Shown in pieces: positions 23,601 to 34,199 of a stretch of DNA of 64,000 nt. A program made the translations under genes and the position numbers. The stretch is taken from NCBI RefSeq assembly GCF_921293095.1, contig NC_060246.1, positions 92,067,030 to 92,131,029 of the forward strand, written 5' to 3'. The stretch is from Ischnura elegans (Eukaryota; Arthropoda; Insecta; Odonata; Coenagrionidae). Under the pieces are notes generated by a model. That model was not told the DNA's origin. It searched no databases and was given only the letters and a program-made list of their open reading frames with translations. Within the stretch, counting starts at the first letter, position 1. The number at the start of each line of letters is the position of its first letter.

Positions 23601-26600
23601 TTGAAGGTCACGCAGGCGATCGCCAAAAGCTGCAAAGATACATTGGTTCAGTTGTTTTTTCATTTGAGCTATTTTTAAATTTCATCTTTTTCAAATATAA
23701 GCAACATCACTCCCCATCTAGGGAAACCGAATCAACATTTTGGAAAGAAAGACATTTAGAAAAACGAAGCTTTGCATCACATTAAAGTCTCTTTTTTTTC
23801 CAAAAGTAAACATACGTACACTGTGTATAAATGGTTATTTGAGTTATTTTTCATCAAGTCGCCGACGAAAATTTCCTTCGGTACCTATCTTTGAAGATTT
23901 AAACAAACGCAAGCAAACAAGTATTTTCGAGGAAAAAATAAATAAATGATTGCTTTCGCGGGTTAAATTAATGCCATGTAATCTAGAGCAGAAAGTAGAA
24001 TTGACCTAAACCAACTACGCTCAATTGAGAGCTTTGTGTTTTACAAGCAACAAAATAAGCTCAAAATTACATATTTCACACGCAGTGTCAAAGAGGAAAT
24101 AATACCCATTTCCTCATGTAGTTTCTTATATGTTGCATTTCAATAAATGGTACATAATGATTTCAAAAGGCAAAAATTTGTTTAATGTAAAAAAAAACGG
24201 AAGCCGGGCATATCGAGCGAAAGCCGGACGTCTAGTCACCTTATTTCAAACAAGAACTCAATGCACACTTTACGGAGAAAATTTTCTAGGTAATAATGCA
24301 TTCCGTGGGCCAATGATAAGGGAAAATTTTATGAAGACGCATCATTGCCTCTCAAGCAGTCGTTTTTTTTTATATTTATCACGCATTACTCTTTAAAAAC
24401 TTAGGTTTTCGCCTTCAAATTTTCAGCGTTAACAGAATAGATCCTTGCCTAAATTCTCCTCTATCTCAAATTTGAAGAGAGGAGAAAATATGAGGAAAAC
24501 TTTCCAATTTGAGGTACAAAGGAAAAATTTGACGAAGGGTCTATTTTACATACCCTAAAAATTTCATGAGATGGCAATTTTTTTAACGAATCAGTATCAT
24601 GTAATGGAAACGGTGAAGCGGGAGTCCTTCCCCCACGGTGATCGAATGGAGGCGGGTCAACGAAAAACTTTGGGTGGAAGTTTCGAAGTGTATAGGCAAC
24701 ATACAAATCATAATTAGGAGCCGAATGAATCTGGTTTTAGGTTTCAAGGGTGACGAATAATAATTTTTTTATAAAATATAATTTTTGTAAAATCATAAAT
24801 TTACCATTTTTAAATTGATTTTGTATTTGTTTCCAAACACAGGGCCTCTGTTTGGGAGTTAATTTCGTTAGTCATCAACTAATTATGCTAGTTTTAATTC
24901 TAGATTAAATGAAAAATTTATCACTGACAGTAGACTTAATAAAAGGTAGATCGACTTATTCAAATAAATGACTTCGGAGAATGAATGGCTGTCCGTAAAA
25001 TAGTAACATCATCACATTATCTGTCGAGCCGAAGGCGCGTTTACGCCGTACCGGTAAACCATGTTTACCACAACCAGCCAGATTACAATACAATAAGATT
25101 TTTTGCGCATATGTTTGTGTTGTTTGGGGTAGTGGGTGTTTGCGTTAGCAGATGCTTACATACTAAACAGTTGTTTAAAAAATTAACAGAAATTGATCTT
25201 TTAAAATACACAAAATTTTTTGAAATTATTTTGATAATTTTTTTATTATTTATTTTTAATCATTTTTATTTGTTTCGTAATTATTATATTTTTTATCTTT
25301 TCAATTGTTTTATTTTCTCTTTCGGTCATTTTCTTTTTTTTCCTTCGATTATCTTTTTTTGGAGTTTATTAGTTATTATATTTGCTAGTGCCACTATTTA
25401 ATATTAGTGCCGGCGTCATTGCGACCCGAACCGTGAGATACCCTATGTTATCATTATCCGTTACACAAGACTCAAATGCATACGTATCGAAGTACCGACT
25501 TATATATAGTCAAATTTTGCTGTAATGCTAGTCGAAGTACTACTAAATTATATATGATAAGCAATGTACTATGGTTTAACGAGCATTAAAATCGTTGCCA
25601 TCGTTGCTAAATCTATCATTCGCACTTGATCACTATTTCAGGGTCATCAACTCGAAAACATTATCTGTGATCGAAGAAGAATATTAGTGGCAATTTCGAC
25701 GTTCCCGGCGGAAGGCCAGCAGGTTTCGCCACTTACAATTAGTATAGAGTAAAGGCTTCGTGGTAGTTTTGATAACTGTTCTGTTTCGAGTGGAAACTGG
25801 AACAACTAATTAGAATTTAGCCTTCAAGATTCCAAATTTTTGCCGCTCATTGATATTTCGTATTTTTTTGGATGTGATTGGCAGAGAAATAGGCTTTCAA
25901 TGCTTTTTACTCGATCGTTATTTAAAGCTATCAGTTCGTTATTCTGTGTCAATGCTAAATGTTTTCGATTTTTAAGATTAGTGATACGAAAAAACCATTA
26001 TAATTGATGGTTGAGGATAAATGAGTAAATTAGACTAATTACTAGTACCCTTGAATGGCCCGGTACTTGCGTGCCTCAAACACAACACGGATAGTTAACG
26101 CGTATATCTTACAAATGCCATATTATTAGCCAGACTTTTATCAAAGAAATAGCACATTAACTGAAGTTTTATTTCTGTTTCGGGTATTCGGAGGGAGGAA
26201 AAGTATACATTAGGTATGTGAAACACGTTTCTTCGATAAACCGCATAGAATTTTCCGATTCGTTTCACATCATTCTCTAATTCTTTGTCGGCTGGATTCA
26301 TTCTTCCTGAATATCTCCTGATTACCATTAAGAGACCACTGCGTTGCCGCGAAAAAAAGCTAATGCAATTTAGTAACGCGTTTTGGGTGGTATTGATCTG
26401 AAATTCCATATATATACTTTCTACTTTTACATATATACTTTGTTATTCAGTGCTGCCCTGTTTACAGAGAAGAAGATTAGAGGTGTGAAATGGAGCGAAG
26501 TACCTACTTTCAGTAGCCATTTACCTAATTCTTAACACCAGTTTTTTCCCCCTTCGGGACAAGCGCCTATGAAATAGTTGAGCTAACAGTGCCTGAGAAA

Positions 26601-29600
26601 TGACCCCTAATTTAACGCTTTATCTCTCGTTTTCACCGAGGTCGCGCATAATTTTATATATGAAGCTTTGAGAACGGTGCGCGTCGAGTAACCTTGGCAT
26701 ACTGGCGGAGTTCCCACCCGAGCTGTGGAAACAATGTGGTGTTAGTATTAGTTGCTACACATTCACAAACTCCCGCGAACAGTTTCAACAGACTGGCAGT
26801 GAAGGAAGGTAGGCCTGGCTTGGTGATATATCTTTGAGTACACTAGAAAAAAGAAGACGCTGCTATGGCGTAGTTACCAGTTCTCATCGGAGGAATTTAG
26901 GGCGTGCTTTACGAGTAACGAGTGAGGACACTCTTCGGTGCTTTAGGGAAAGCAAACAGTTTATTTTATGAATGATAACAACTTGACTAAAATATTGAAG
27001 GTCGTATAGCCAGCCAAAAGTGAATGTACGGTTAATTAAAGATTAGTAATATTCTAGCTATGGCGGTATTAGCTCCATATTGTGTTGAAAAGTCCCATCC
27101 ATCGACGATCTCCCTTCTTCTTGCCTCTATGGTCGCATTTACCCTTCAACCAGTTCTTCAAATACACGCTAAGATCTTCATTAATATTTTCCGATGCAAC
27201 TAGGCCACTATGCAAGTGTAATTTTATCATCCTAGCGAACGGAGTAAAGTATCATAAAGAGTCAAGATGGGTAGGTTTTGTAATGTAATTAAACTTTTTT
27301 CTCGGTTTTGATGGAGACAGCCCCTCATACTTCTTGAATTTCGACCTATGCTCACTTATAAGATCTTAAGGTTGCCTGTAAAAATTAAAGGAGGAGCGAT
27401 AAAATTCAGGCAATAATTGTCCCAAAAGATGTCATTATTTATGCATTGAAATTGTATTTTTACGCTTTTTGAGTATATTTTACCACCAATCAATACTGAT
27501 AACAGGGTACAAAGAATCGAAGAAACTGATAAAGATTTTAATTAGTAAAACTGAGGCTTATGACGGTTACAAATTATTACGAGCCGAAGGTACCCAAGGT
27601 AGGGGGGAGGATTTATGTTAAACATTGCGCCATTGAAATATTTGAGGCAGCTCGCATAAATAAAGGTAATGAAATCGATTAAATATTTAAAATATCAGTC
27701 AAAGATGGACGAACAGTGGCACCAGCTGCGAGTGGCAGCTTACACAAATGCGTATAAAATGTTTTCGGAGCGGGAGTTAACTACGTAGGGGAGACTGGGG
27801 TAATGACGCTCACCTATGGGAAAATGAGTGTAAAGCTTCACTTTGTTTTAAATTTAGAACGCAATCGTGGAATCGCTTACATATAGTATATTTTACCTAT
27901 TGCAGACCTCAATTGAGCCCTAATTAACCCTAGCTATTGATAAAATTAAATATATTGCAAAATCAGCTTTGTCCGGTATTACCCCTACCCTGGGGTAATG
28001 GCAGTCGGTAATCTCATGTTCTACTAAATTGTTGTAAAATAAGAAGTACATATGAGGATTTTCGATGACATAGGCACGTTAAACTGAAATATTTTTGTTT
28101 GTCATATAAAATAATTCCGCATTTAAGAAATTACAAAAAAGGAAATGGAAGTATGGACATAATACGAAGTCAATGATTAAAAAAAGTATCTTTCCATGGT
28201 AAAAAAAGACTGAAACTTTCAAAGGAACTGCCAAAATGCTTACATAAGTTGATGAGCTTTAAGAAGCTTAAGTTAATTTTACATTCCGGAGCACGTGTCA
28301 CATAAGAGGATTGTTACCCTCAGGAGTGTGTTCCATCTGGAACATTCTTGATGTGCCCGTAATGCAAAAGTAGTGTACCGATACCACATTTCTCCATCTT
28401 TTCCGGTGTCTTCGCAATAGATAGAGGTTTCTTTACCCATTTCCGTTATAGGTAACTCATTTTCTGATTCGTCTTCACAAATCTTTTTCTCATCAATAGA
28501 AGTGTCAGAGTCAGATTCAAAGAGTTTCCTGCTCATTTTATTTTGCTTCTCTTTTTGTGTTTTTCTTTTAGCAATAGCAGCCGTTTTCGTATGAATTTTT
28601 TATTGAAGATCTCGCCTCCACGCTACCAGCTTTATTTGTTTTACTTATTATTTTTTGGGCTTCTGAAGCATAGAATGAAAAATATATGAGCACAAATGGG
28701 GTAATGCCGATCAGTTGCCAAAGCGACTACCATTACCCCAACTGCATGTTTTCATTCAACGGCTAAATAAATAAGTATCAGTGCTTAAAACCTTAATAAA
28801 ACGCTACGTGATAGAATAATATGGCTTACCTAGTTCTTGTGAGATCAGTCTCGTCCTATGGAATTTAAACGGTTAGAGCTGATAGTGAATTAAACTATTG
28901 TCGAATTCAATCGATTTGGCTTTTACTTTGTGAAAATCCGTGTTGAAATGAAAATACACAACCCTGCTAACTTTTCACTAGAAAATTATTTATTGGTATG
29001 ACGCGTTTCGACGTTGAGGCGTCATTCTCACTGGAGAATGACGCCAATAAATAATTTTCCAGTGAAAAGTTACCAGGGCTGTGTATTTTCATTTAAACTA
29101 TTGTCTTTCTTGTAATGCGAAACGCCAAAACAGTCTTTCTTACCCAATAGGCAATTTACGATTGGCAAGATGGCGAGCACTCCAGATGTATATCCATAAA
29201 CTGACGTGAGCTGACAGCACCTATCAGTTTGACTCTGCGTTGTCCACTTAACGCGAAATCATAGTGGCCCCCATTACCCGCTGACCGCCATTACCCCAGT
29301 CTTCCCTACTTCTAAGTCATTTATTTTTGGGGAATTTAATTTCGAGGTTTTGGGATGGCAAGCCATCGAGTCGGGGTGTAAGATGAGATCCACTAGGTTT
29401 CAGGGCCTACGTGGAAGATGCAGATCGATAATACTTTTCATTGACGTAGGTCCACACTTCCGATTTCATGTTTCTCACTTCATCAATTAAGTGAAAACAC
29501 TCAGTTGGTATGGTACACACTCGTGTATAAAATCTGACGAATTAAAAAGTCATTATGCGCCATATTGCATTATAAGATATGTATTTTTCCCCTGCGGATG

Positions 29601-31414
29601 CTGGTGACGTTCATCACGTGTTTTCATTCTGTTGCAAACTTTAACATGCACCGACGCGATGTTTCGAAGGTATAGGTTACCGTTGTTATCGGAGTTAACT
29701 TTTTAAGCTTCAGATGTAAAATGACGCATGAATACGCTGAAATCTATATACTACAACACATGAATTTAATATATTACTTTTAGGAACATTGAAATTTTCC
29801 TCTGAATCAGTGAAGTGGCATTATTCGTTTATACGATCAGCCGACCTCCATCTTAACCAAGAATCCTTTTCCATTCTCCCTCCTGCCTTATTGTCCTAAC
29901 ATTCTTCCCTCTATCAAGGCATCTAGTATCTATTGTTCCCTCGATGAGTAAACTCTTCCTTACTCTCCCCAAAGTAAGTTATGCATTGTACATGCAGCAA
30001 AATAAATATTGCGAAAGAAATCGTGAGTTCGTACAGTGATGTGTTACACTCATAGGACAAAAAAAAACATAAAATTTATTAAAAAGGTCTTCAAATTTAA
30101 ATTAGCCCGATATGATTTCAGAAAAACATAAAAATAAGTCAGTGATACCAACTTACACCAAATGCTGAGGTTTCGCGATCAAAAATTAGGATTTGGCTCC
30201 AAAAATTACAGGCTAGTAAAAAATGTGCATTGAGTTGATGATTTCGATTATTCGTAAGTATACTATAGTCTGATTGATAAAATATTTGGTCCTCCATACA
30301 TCTCAAGATGATTCTCCATGTTAAGGTCGAATTTTTTTCGCAGCAATTACTTCAGCCAATAATAGCAAAAACAAATTCTTTCCAGCGACAGATTGATTTT
30401 GAATAATATCATATTTTGACGTAAAATTCATATCCCTTTTCATTAATTTATGTGTTTAGCATTTGTAATTTGGTCATACACTCATGCCAATAAATGAGTC
30501 TTCTAACAACTGCATGTAAAATTGATCCTCACAACGAATATAGGCTTTTATATTAGTCCGTTGACTTGTGCGCCTCAGCTCCGGTTTTATGAGAAGTTGA
30601 GCAAGAGCAGCCATTATGAGATTCTGGAAAGCTTATATTATCAGCGATTAAGAACTTGAGAGAACCAAAATGTATTAATGGTAAGTGAGGTTGTTGATCT
30701 TTTATTTAATTTTAGTAAATGTATGAACACGATCACCTTCCGAAATGCATCATGTTAGCACAGCAACTTGAGCGATAGCGCCCATGTCTATAGTATAGCT
30801 TCAGTTCCTACAGAACTTCTACCATTTGTTCTAGTATGTATCCTCGCGAGTGTATCCACAACTTTAACACAAATTTAAGGTTGGAGGGAAAAAATCTTAC
30901 TCGTGTATGCTATCCTTTAAATACGCTAAAATGGAACATGATCATGTATTTATGTCCAGTTAAAAGTACCCACCCTACTATGGGTTACTGTGAATAGAAT
31001 TTTTAGATAGGATGAGAGAGGGAGAGAAAAGAACTTCTTGTGAATTTAAGAGGGAAGTCCATGAAGGAAGGGGGACTGCTAGAATACTTCTTAAGTACTC
31101 CATGAAAACCTAACTTAATCGATAGAATACTTTAATAATCGGTTACTACTTCTTTGTGGTGATGATTACCGAGATGACGACGTAATTAGGCTGTGTGCAC
31201 TTACTCCATGACTTCACTCGAGTTATTCCTAATCACAACCTTTATCCTGTTCTTGGGAGTGCGTTCTTTAAAGTCTGCGTGGCAAGTCTCTTGAAGCCCC
31301 AAGGGACAAAGGGGTGAATCTTGTTAAGGTATACCACGTCTGCGTGTCACGATTAGAGAGTTTGGTACTCACCAGTTCCAGGACTTTGAAAATGACGAAG
31401 AAATCACACGCCAT
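14644..31414 (-). CDS. Putative four-transmembrane protein with Pro/Ser-rich cytoplasmic tail
   Basis: Exons 31414-31373, 23629-23405, 16476-16121 and a terminal exon starting at 15232 or 15168 join with consistent phases (0, 0, 2). I do not recognise the family. Four hydrophobic helices are visible: residues about 5-23 (VIFKVLELLLAIACVTF), 65-82 (YGGYVIICAGLLAGQLAG), 91-109 (YFFLGVGIILYGALGGLEL) and 123-143 (AAILGTLSLLMTLLFIFDLIA). The 41-residue first loop has no claudin W-x-x-W-C-C-like motif and no paired cysteines. After helix 4 comes a basic cluster (NKRRKKQHQK), an acidic patch (DSDLDDEDE), and a proline-rich tail. The layout suits a MARVEL- or tetraspan-like membrane organiser with both termini inside, but that is inference. 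The tail's frame is uncertain, so the C-terminus could be at 14809, 14691 or 14644. Confidence 0.7.
14691..15232 (-). CDS. Terminal exon of the four-TM protein (frame ambiguous)
   Basis: Two acceptors fit phase 2. CTTTCAG at 15233 gives a frame starting STIKRRVLKALHLLK that stops at TGA 14811-14809. ACTCAG at 15169 gives a frame rich in Pro, Ser and Thr that stops at 14693-14691. Codon third positions look coding in the first frame to about 15000, in the second from about 15000 to 14765, and again in the first after its TGA. Possible explanations are a pair of compensating indels, alternative acceptors with dual coding, or readthrough. The exon is GC-rich relative to its neighbours. Confidence 0.6.
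16121..16476 (-). CDS. Third coding exon of the four-TM protein
   Basis: TTATTGCAG|GAA opens in phase 0 and CCAAG|GTAGGT closes in phase 2, so the in-frame TAG just past the exon is part of the donor and not a stop. It encodes helices 3 and 4, then a cytoplasmic segment with basic, Ser/Thr-rich and acidic stretches ending in PLPPPPGGIKTDMP. Confidence 0.82.
16537..16685. mobile_element. Palindromic MITE just upstream of an exon acceptor
   Basis: GAAATAAAAGGTAGT at 16537 is mirrored by ACTACCTTTTATTTC ending at 16685. The complementarity extends inward (CGCACTTTTCCACA / TGTGTAAAAGTGC, then TTATTTTTATG / CATAAAAATAA). The whole 149 bp could fold into one hairpin. It sits about 60 bases from the acceptor at 16476. 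Confidence 0.75.
17000..19500. other. Intron sequence of the four-TM gene, no gene supported
   Basis: AT-rich sequence with no open frame of convincing composition. Candidate frames around 18.0-18.7 kb overlap on both strands and have no family resemblance. Confidence 0.6.
19514..19792 (+). mobile_element. Dispersed MITE, copy 2
   Basis: This is the second member of the family at 8199-8482. Shared landmarks are CAACTAATACTGG, the CAGAAAATTTTTAAGATAAA block, TTAATCCTTACACTATTTTA and a poly-G run before CGCCACTGCTT. The left end carries an extra G-rich insertion. Confidence 0.6.
19930..19985 (-). repeat. tRNA-like SINE head, minus strand
   Basis: On the minus strand, TGCGTTGGGCTACCGATCAA is followed by GGGTCCCGGGCTGGGAACCC, resembling A and B boxes with a T-arm stem. 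It is short and degraded. Confidence 0.35.
22098..22445 (-). repeat. Partly duplicated SINE
   Basis: CAGTGATTCAACCCGAAGGG...GGTGAGG at 22098 recurs as CAGTGATTCAATCTGAAGG...GGTGAGG at 22318, 220 bp apart. Between them on the minus strand lies a tRNA-like B box (GGGTTCCAATCTCGG near 22273-22259). This looks like a dimeric or tandemly inserted SINE. Confidence 0.5.
22797..22965 (-). repeat. tRNA-derived SINE, minus strand
   Basis: On the minus strand GTTAGCCTAGTGGGTAC (22953-22937) is a good A box and GGGTTGAAACCC (22909-22898) a good B box, spaced as in a tRNA gene. The rest diverges from tRNA. Confidence 0.65.
23405..23629 (-). CDS. Second coding exon of the four-TM protein
   Basis: TTTGCAG|CTT to ATG|GTAAGT, phase 0 at both ends, 75 residues. 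It encodes the end of helix 1, the extracellular-side loop (TFKQVTDDEGTRLQ...EEWPFLNSITWDEHG) and helix 2. The clean borders and the balance of a charged loop with a hydrophobic helix support real coding sequence. Confidence 0.8.
23700..27780. other. Intron sequence of the four-TM gene, no gene supported
   Basis: Long AT-rich stretch including a T-rich run at about 25200-25380 whose open frame encodes a Phe/Leu/Ile-rich peptide, an artefact of composition. I see no exon-like segment with splice sites and conserved motifs. Confidence 0.6.
28279..28536 (-). pseudogene. Transposase C-terminal remnant
   Basis: The 85-codon frame has an acidic stretch (FESDSDTSIDEKKICEDESE), then GEMWYRYTTFALRAHQECSRW and a Cys-x-x-Cys near the end. 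This recalls the W-(Y)-R-C...C..W-A-H..C...W...C..C zinc-binding tail of pogo/jerky-like transposases, with some cysteines already lost. It lies inside the TIR-bounded element above. No catalytic domain is readable. Confidence 0.5.
28946..29095. mobile_element. Palindromic MITE nested in the TA-flanked element
   Basis: AAATGAAAATACACAACCCT at 28946 is mirrored by AGGGCTGTGTATTTTCATTT ending at 29095. The arms (about 52 bp) continue through CTTTTCACTAGAAAATTATT. The loop holds TGACGC...GCGTCATTCTC, itself a smaller inverted repeat. Confidence 0.75.
29310..31370. other. Non-coding AT-rich stretch within intron 1 of the four-TM gene
   Basis: No open frame, repeat boundary or RNA gene was recognised here. 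Confidence 0.5.
31373..31414 (-). CDS. First coding exon of the four-TM protein
   Basis: ATG at 31414 opens a 14-codon exon (MACDFFVIFKVLEL) closed by CTG|GTGAGT. It is far below the length at which open frames are usually listed. It is supported by the donor, by phase 0 agreement with the exon at 23629, and because the join completes one continuous transmembrane helix. It abuts the GC-rich block at 31.44-32.06 kb, as expected for a first exon. Confidence 0.65.
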
Positions 31415-31439
31415 CGAGAGATAGGTGATATCCTGATCA

Positions 31440-32060
31440 GTCAACCCTGGCGATCGGAGACTTCGACGTCTGCACGACTGATGACCGCGACGTTGGCAGC
31501 AGCATACCGCTTATGTGGCGACCCCGCTGCCTGCCGCACGGCAGGGAGGAGGCGGTCGGAGAACCTTCCCCACTCCACCCCTTATCTCGCTCTCGCACAC
31601 TCCACGCCAACCACTGATAATAATTCTTTTCCCTTTTCTCCACAACTGTCGTGTCCCCTTAAAAAAAAGGTTCTCGAAGGAGGCACGGCTGAGTGGTAGT
31701 GGTGAGTTACAGTAGGTCCTCCTTCCGTGGGAGAAGTTGGTTGCGGTTCTGCTCGCCTCCCGCGATTTTCCAAAGGCTTTAAAGTTTCCGTGAGCGGGCA
31801 TACGTCTCCCATGTTATCCGCGCCCCCTCCCTTCTCCGCCCCCCTCCTCTACCTCGCCCTTTGACTCCGCTGAAGACACCTTCCCCATTCCTCGTCTGCT
31901 CCTCCCACGCGTCAGTGGTATGGCGGTTCGTCTCTCTCCAACTTTCTTGTTCCCTTTTTCCCCTCCTCTCAAGAGTTCTCCGCCGAGAAACACCCCTCTG
32001 CCCCACCCAGTTTTTCTGCATCTCCCACTCCTTTCTCCGTGGGGGTACCAGCGTTTGTTG
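31440..32060 (-). promoter_or_regulatory. GC-rich promoter-like block upstream of the four-TM gene
   Basis: The 600 bp immediately 5' of the first coding exon are far richer in G, C and CG dinucleotides than the flanks, with many overlapping spurious frames on both strands. Position and composition suggest promoter and 5' UTR. No TATA box or initiator could be assigned with confidence. Confidence 0.5.
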
Positions 32061-32358
32061 AAACGTATGAATTTTTTTCGGGTTTGTTATAATTTTTATT
32101 AATTTTACTTTTTTAATATTTAGCTCTGTTTTTTTATTTATAGGTTTTTGTTCAAATTCTGAAGCAACACAGGGTAATCATACCTTCAAAACCATATGAT
32201 CCCACGGAAATATCTTGCGAAATTTTCCAGGTAATAGCTTCTATTTACGATGGTAAGTTTATGTAAATGATAAGGGAAATTTGAGGTTTTCTTAGCTGGA
32301 AAAAATATAGATATTATCGCTGTGCTATAGGCCTGTTTTAACTAATATCTCACCAGAA

Positions 32359-34177
32359 TAAATTATTTTACTGCAAGCATGGTATTAACTAAGACTTAAG
32401 GAGACGTTAGATTCATTTTCTAGCAATAAATGACCGTTAATACTGTGAATAATTTTACTCGTGGCGACTATTGGTCAGACTCTTAAGCATGTGTAGCATT
32501 ATGGGATTCATGAATGGCAAAAGCATGCTAGAATATTGCTACATCAGCAATAAGTAACCAACAAGACAGTTGGAGGAACATTACGAAAATTCTTTTAAGT
32601 CTAGCTTCCGTTAGCTAAATGAGAACAATGAAAAAATATACGTTGATAACTGTGAACCCCTGGCCAACATTACATTGGTTTGGAAATACTGAAATCAGAT
32701 ACACTTAAAACGACTAAAAGCGGCCTCGTCCACTGATGTGACGACTCCCTTCATGCAAGTTGCTCCGTTTTAAGAGGTTAAAACGTAGGAGTAGCTTTAA
32801 GCCATTTCCTCACAATTTGTGCTCTTATGGAAAATTGTTACTATTTTTATAAATGTCATGATAGTTTACATGTCACCCATTTTATATCTTAAGAAAAGAT
32901 TTGTTATCTTAAGAAAACTTATACACTAAAAGTTAGCGATCATAAATACTTGTAATTTCTTCCGATGCTTGCAAATAATAGCATTGTATGGGTCGTCCTC
33001 TCTGACCTTGAGAACAATGTATGAAGACCCTCTCTCATCAAGCGAATGAAAAATAAAAAAATATTTTATTTCTGACTGTTAACAGATGTCATAAATGATA
33101 ACCAAATGCTTCCCCGAGTGTGGAAGATTAAGACAGATTCCCTAAAATTTTCTTTTTGACGTGGTCCGTTTTCAATGTGGCGGCGGGGTAAAGTCCTAGC
33201 CTGCCAAATCGAAGGACGCGGGTTCGATTCTAGCCTGCATAAGTTGCACACATACAGGAAATGGGCGTCTGTGAATGTCCGTCTTTGTTGATTGTTGATT
33301 CACCGTTGTAAAGGCCGCAAATGTGCTCTTTACGGGGAGATGAAAATAAATATAAATAAAATGACATCCCATGATGAACTTAAACATGCTGGTGACTTAT
33401 GTATAAAATATAATGTAAGAATTAATATTTCTGGCTTTCCAAAATTATGAGAAGATAGTTTTTAGATTTCAGCATTGCCGTAAAGCATAAGAATTGATTT
33501 TTTTGAAGAATTTATGAAATTTGATATATGGGTTAAATTAGCTTAGAAATTTTCAATGGACACCATGGAAAAATGATAAAAAAGGAGTCGGCCAGAAAAC
33601 TTATATGACGGGAAAAAGTCATTTTTAAAGAAATGAAATGAAAAAACAAATTAACTATTTTTTGGCAAATGTTTACACGCTATGTGGATAGCGCTGTAGA
33701 TATGGAAATTTATTTTCGAGAACATTAGAGTCGGTTAAAAAATATATTTTTGAATTTCTTGGCTATTTTAATCAGCGCCTTACTTCAAGATCGACCATTA
33801 TTTTAGCTCACATAACCGATTTGGTGCTCACAAGGTTCATTAAGAGAGTGTAACGTCCTGATTGCAATGAAACATCACAGGCTTTTAAATTACAGTACAT
33901 ATTACAATTTTACGTTTTAAGCTAACGGAAGCTAGACTTTAATGAATTTTCGTTATGTTCCCCAATATGTCTTATTGGTTACTTATTGCTGATGTAGCAA
34001 TATTCTAGCATGCTTTTGCCACTCATGAATCCCATAATGCTACACATGCTTAGGAGTGTGACCAATAGTCGCCACGAGTAAAATTATTCACAGTATTAAC
34101 TGTCATTTATCGCTAGAAAAGGAATCTAACGCATCTTTAAGTCTTAGTTAATAACATGCTTGCAGTAAAATAATTTA
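32359..34177. mobile_element. Foldback-like element with about 260-bp terminal inverted repeats
   Basis: The left arm 32359-32616 (TAAATTATTTTACTGCAAGC to CTAGCTTCCGTTAGCT) is the inverse of 33920-34177, with scattered differences. The middle contains a SINE and no transposase frame, so it is non-autonomous or long dead. Target duplications were not identified. Confidence 0.7.
33170..33362 (+). repeat. tRNA-derived SINE with AT-rich tail
   Basis: An A-box-like GTGGCGGCGGGGTAA and B box GGTTCGATTC (33221-33230) head a body ending in AAATAAATATAAATAAAATG. The head matches the SINE at 113. It is nested in the foldback-like element. Confidence 0.65.
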
Positions 34178-34199
34178 CGTACCCTCGGGACCCAGGAGT

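Larger units (their letters stand above)
27788..29306 (-). mobile_element. TA-flanked DNA transposon, decayed (pogo/Tc1-like)
   Basis: The left end GGGGAGACTGGGGTAATG and the right end, read inward as GGGAAGACTGGGGTAATGGC, are inverted repeats, each flanked by TA (27786-27787, 29307-29308). The motif GGGGTAATG recurs inside at about 27990 and 28698 and inverted at 28733 and 29263, as subterminal transposase sites do. It carries a transposase-tail remnant and a nested palindromic insert. Confidence 0.72.

Noticed and set aside
24985..25401. 138-codon frame with Phe/Leu/Ile-rich C-terminus resembling a membrane protein
   Set aside because: The hydrophobic part is a direct product of a T-rich run and not a plausible helix bundle.
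31437..32061. Cluster of frames on both strands in the GC-rich block
   Set aside because: All are explained by few stop codons in GC-rich promoter sequence.
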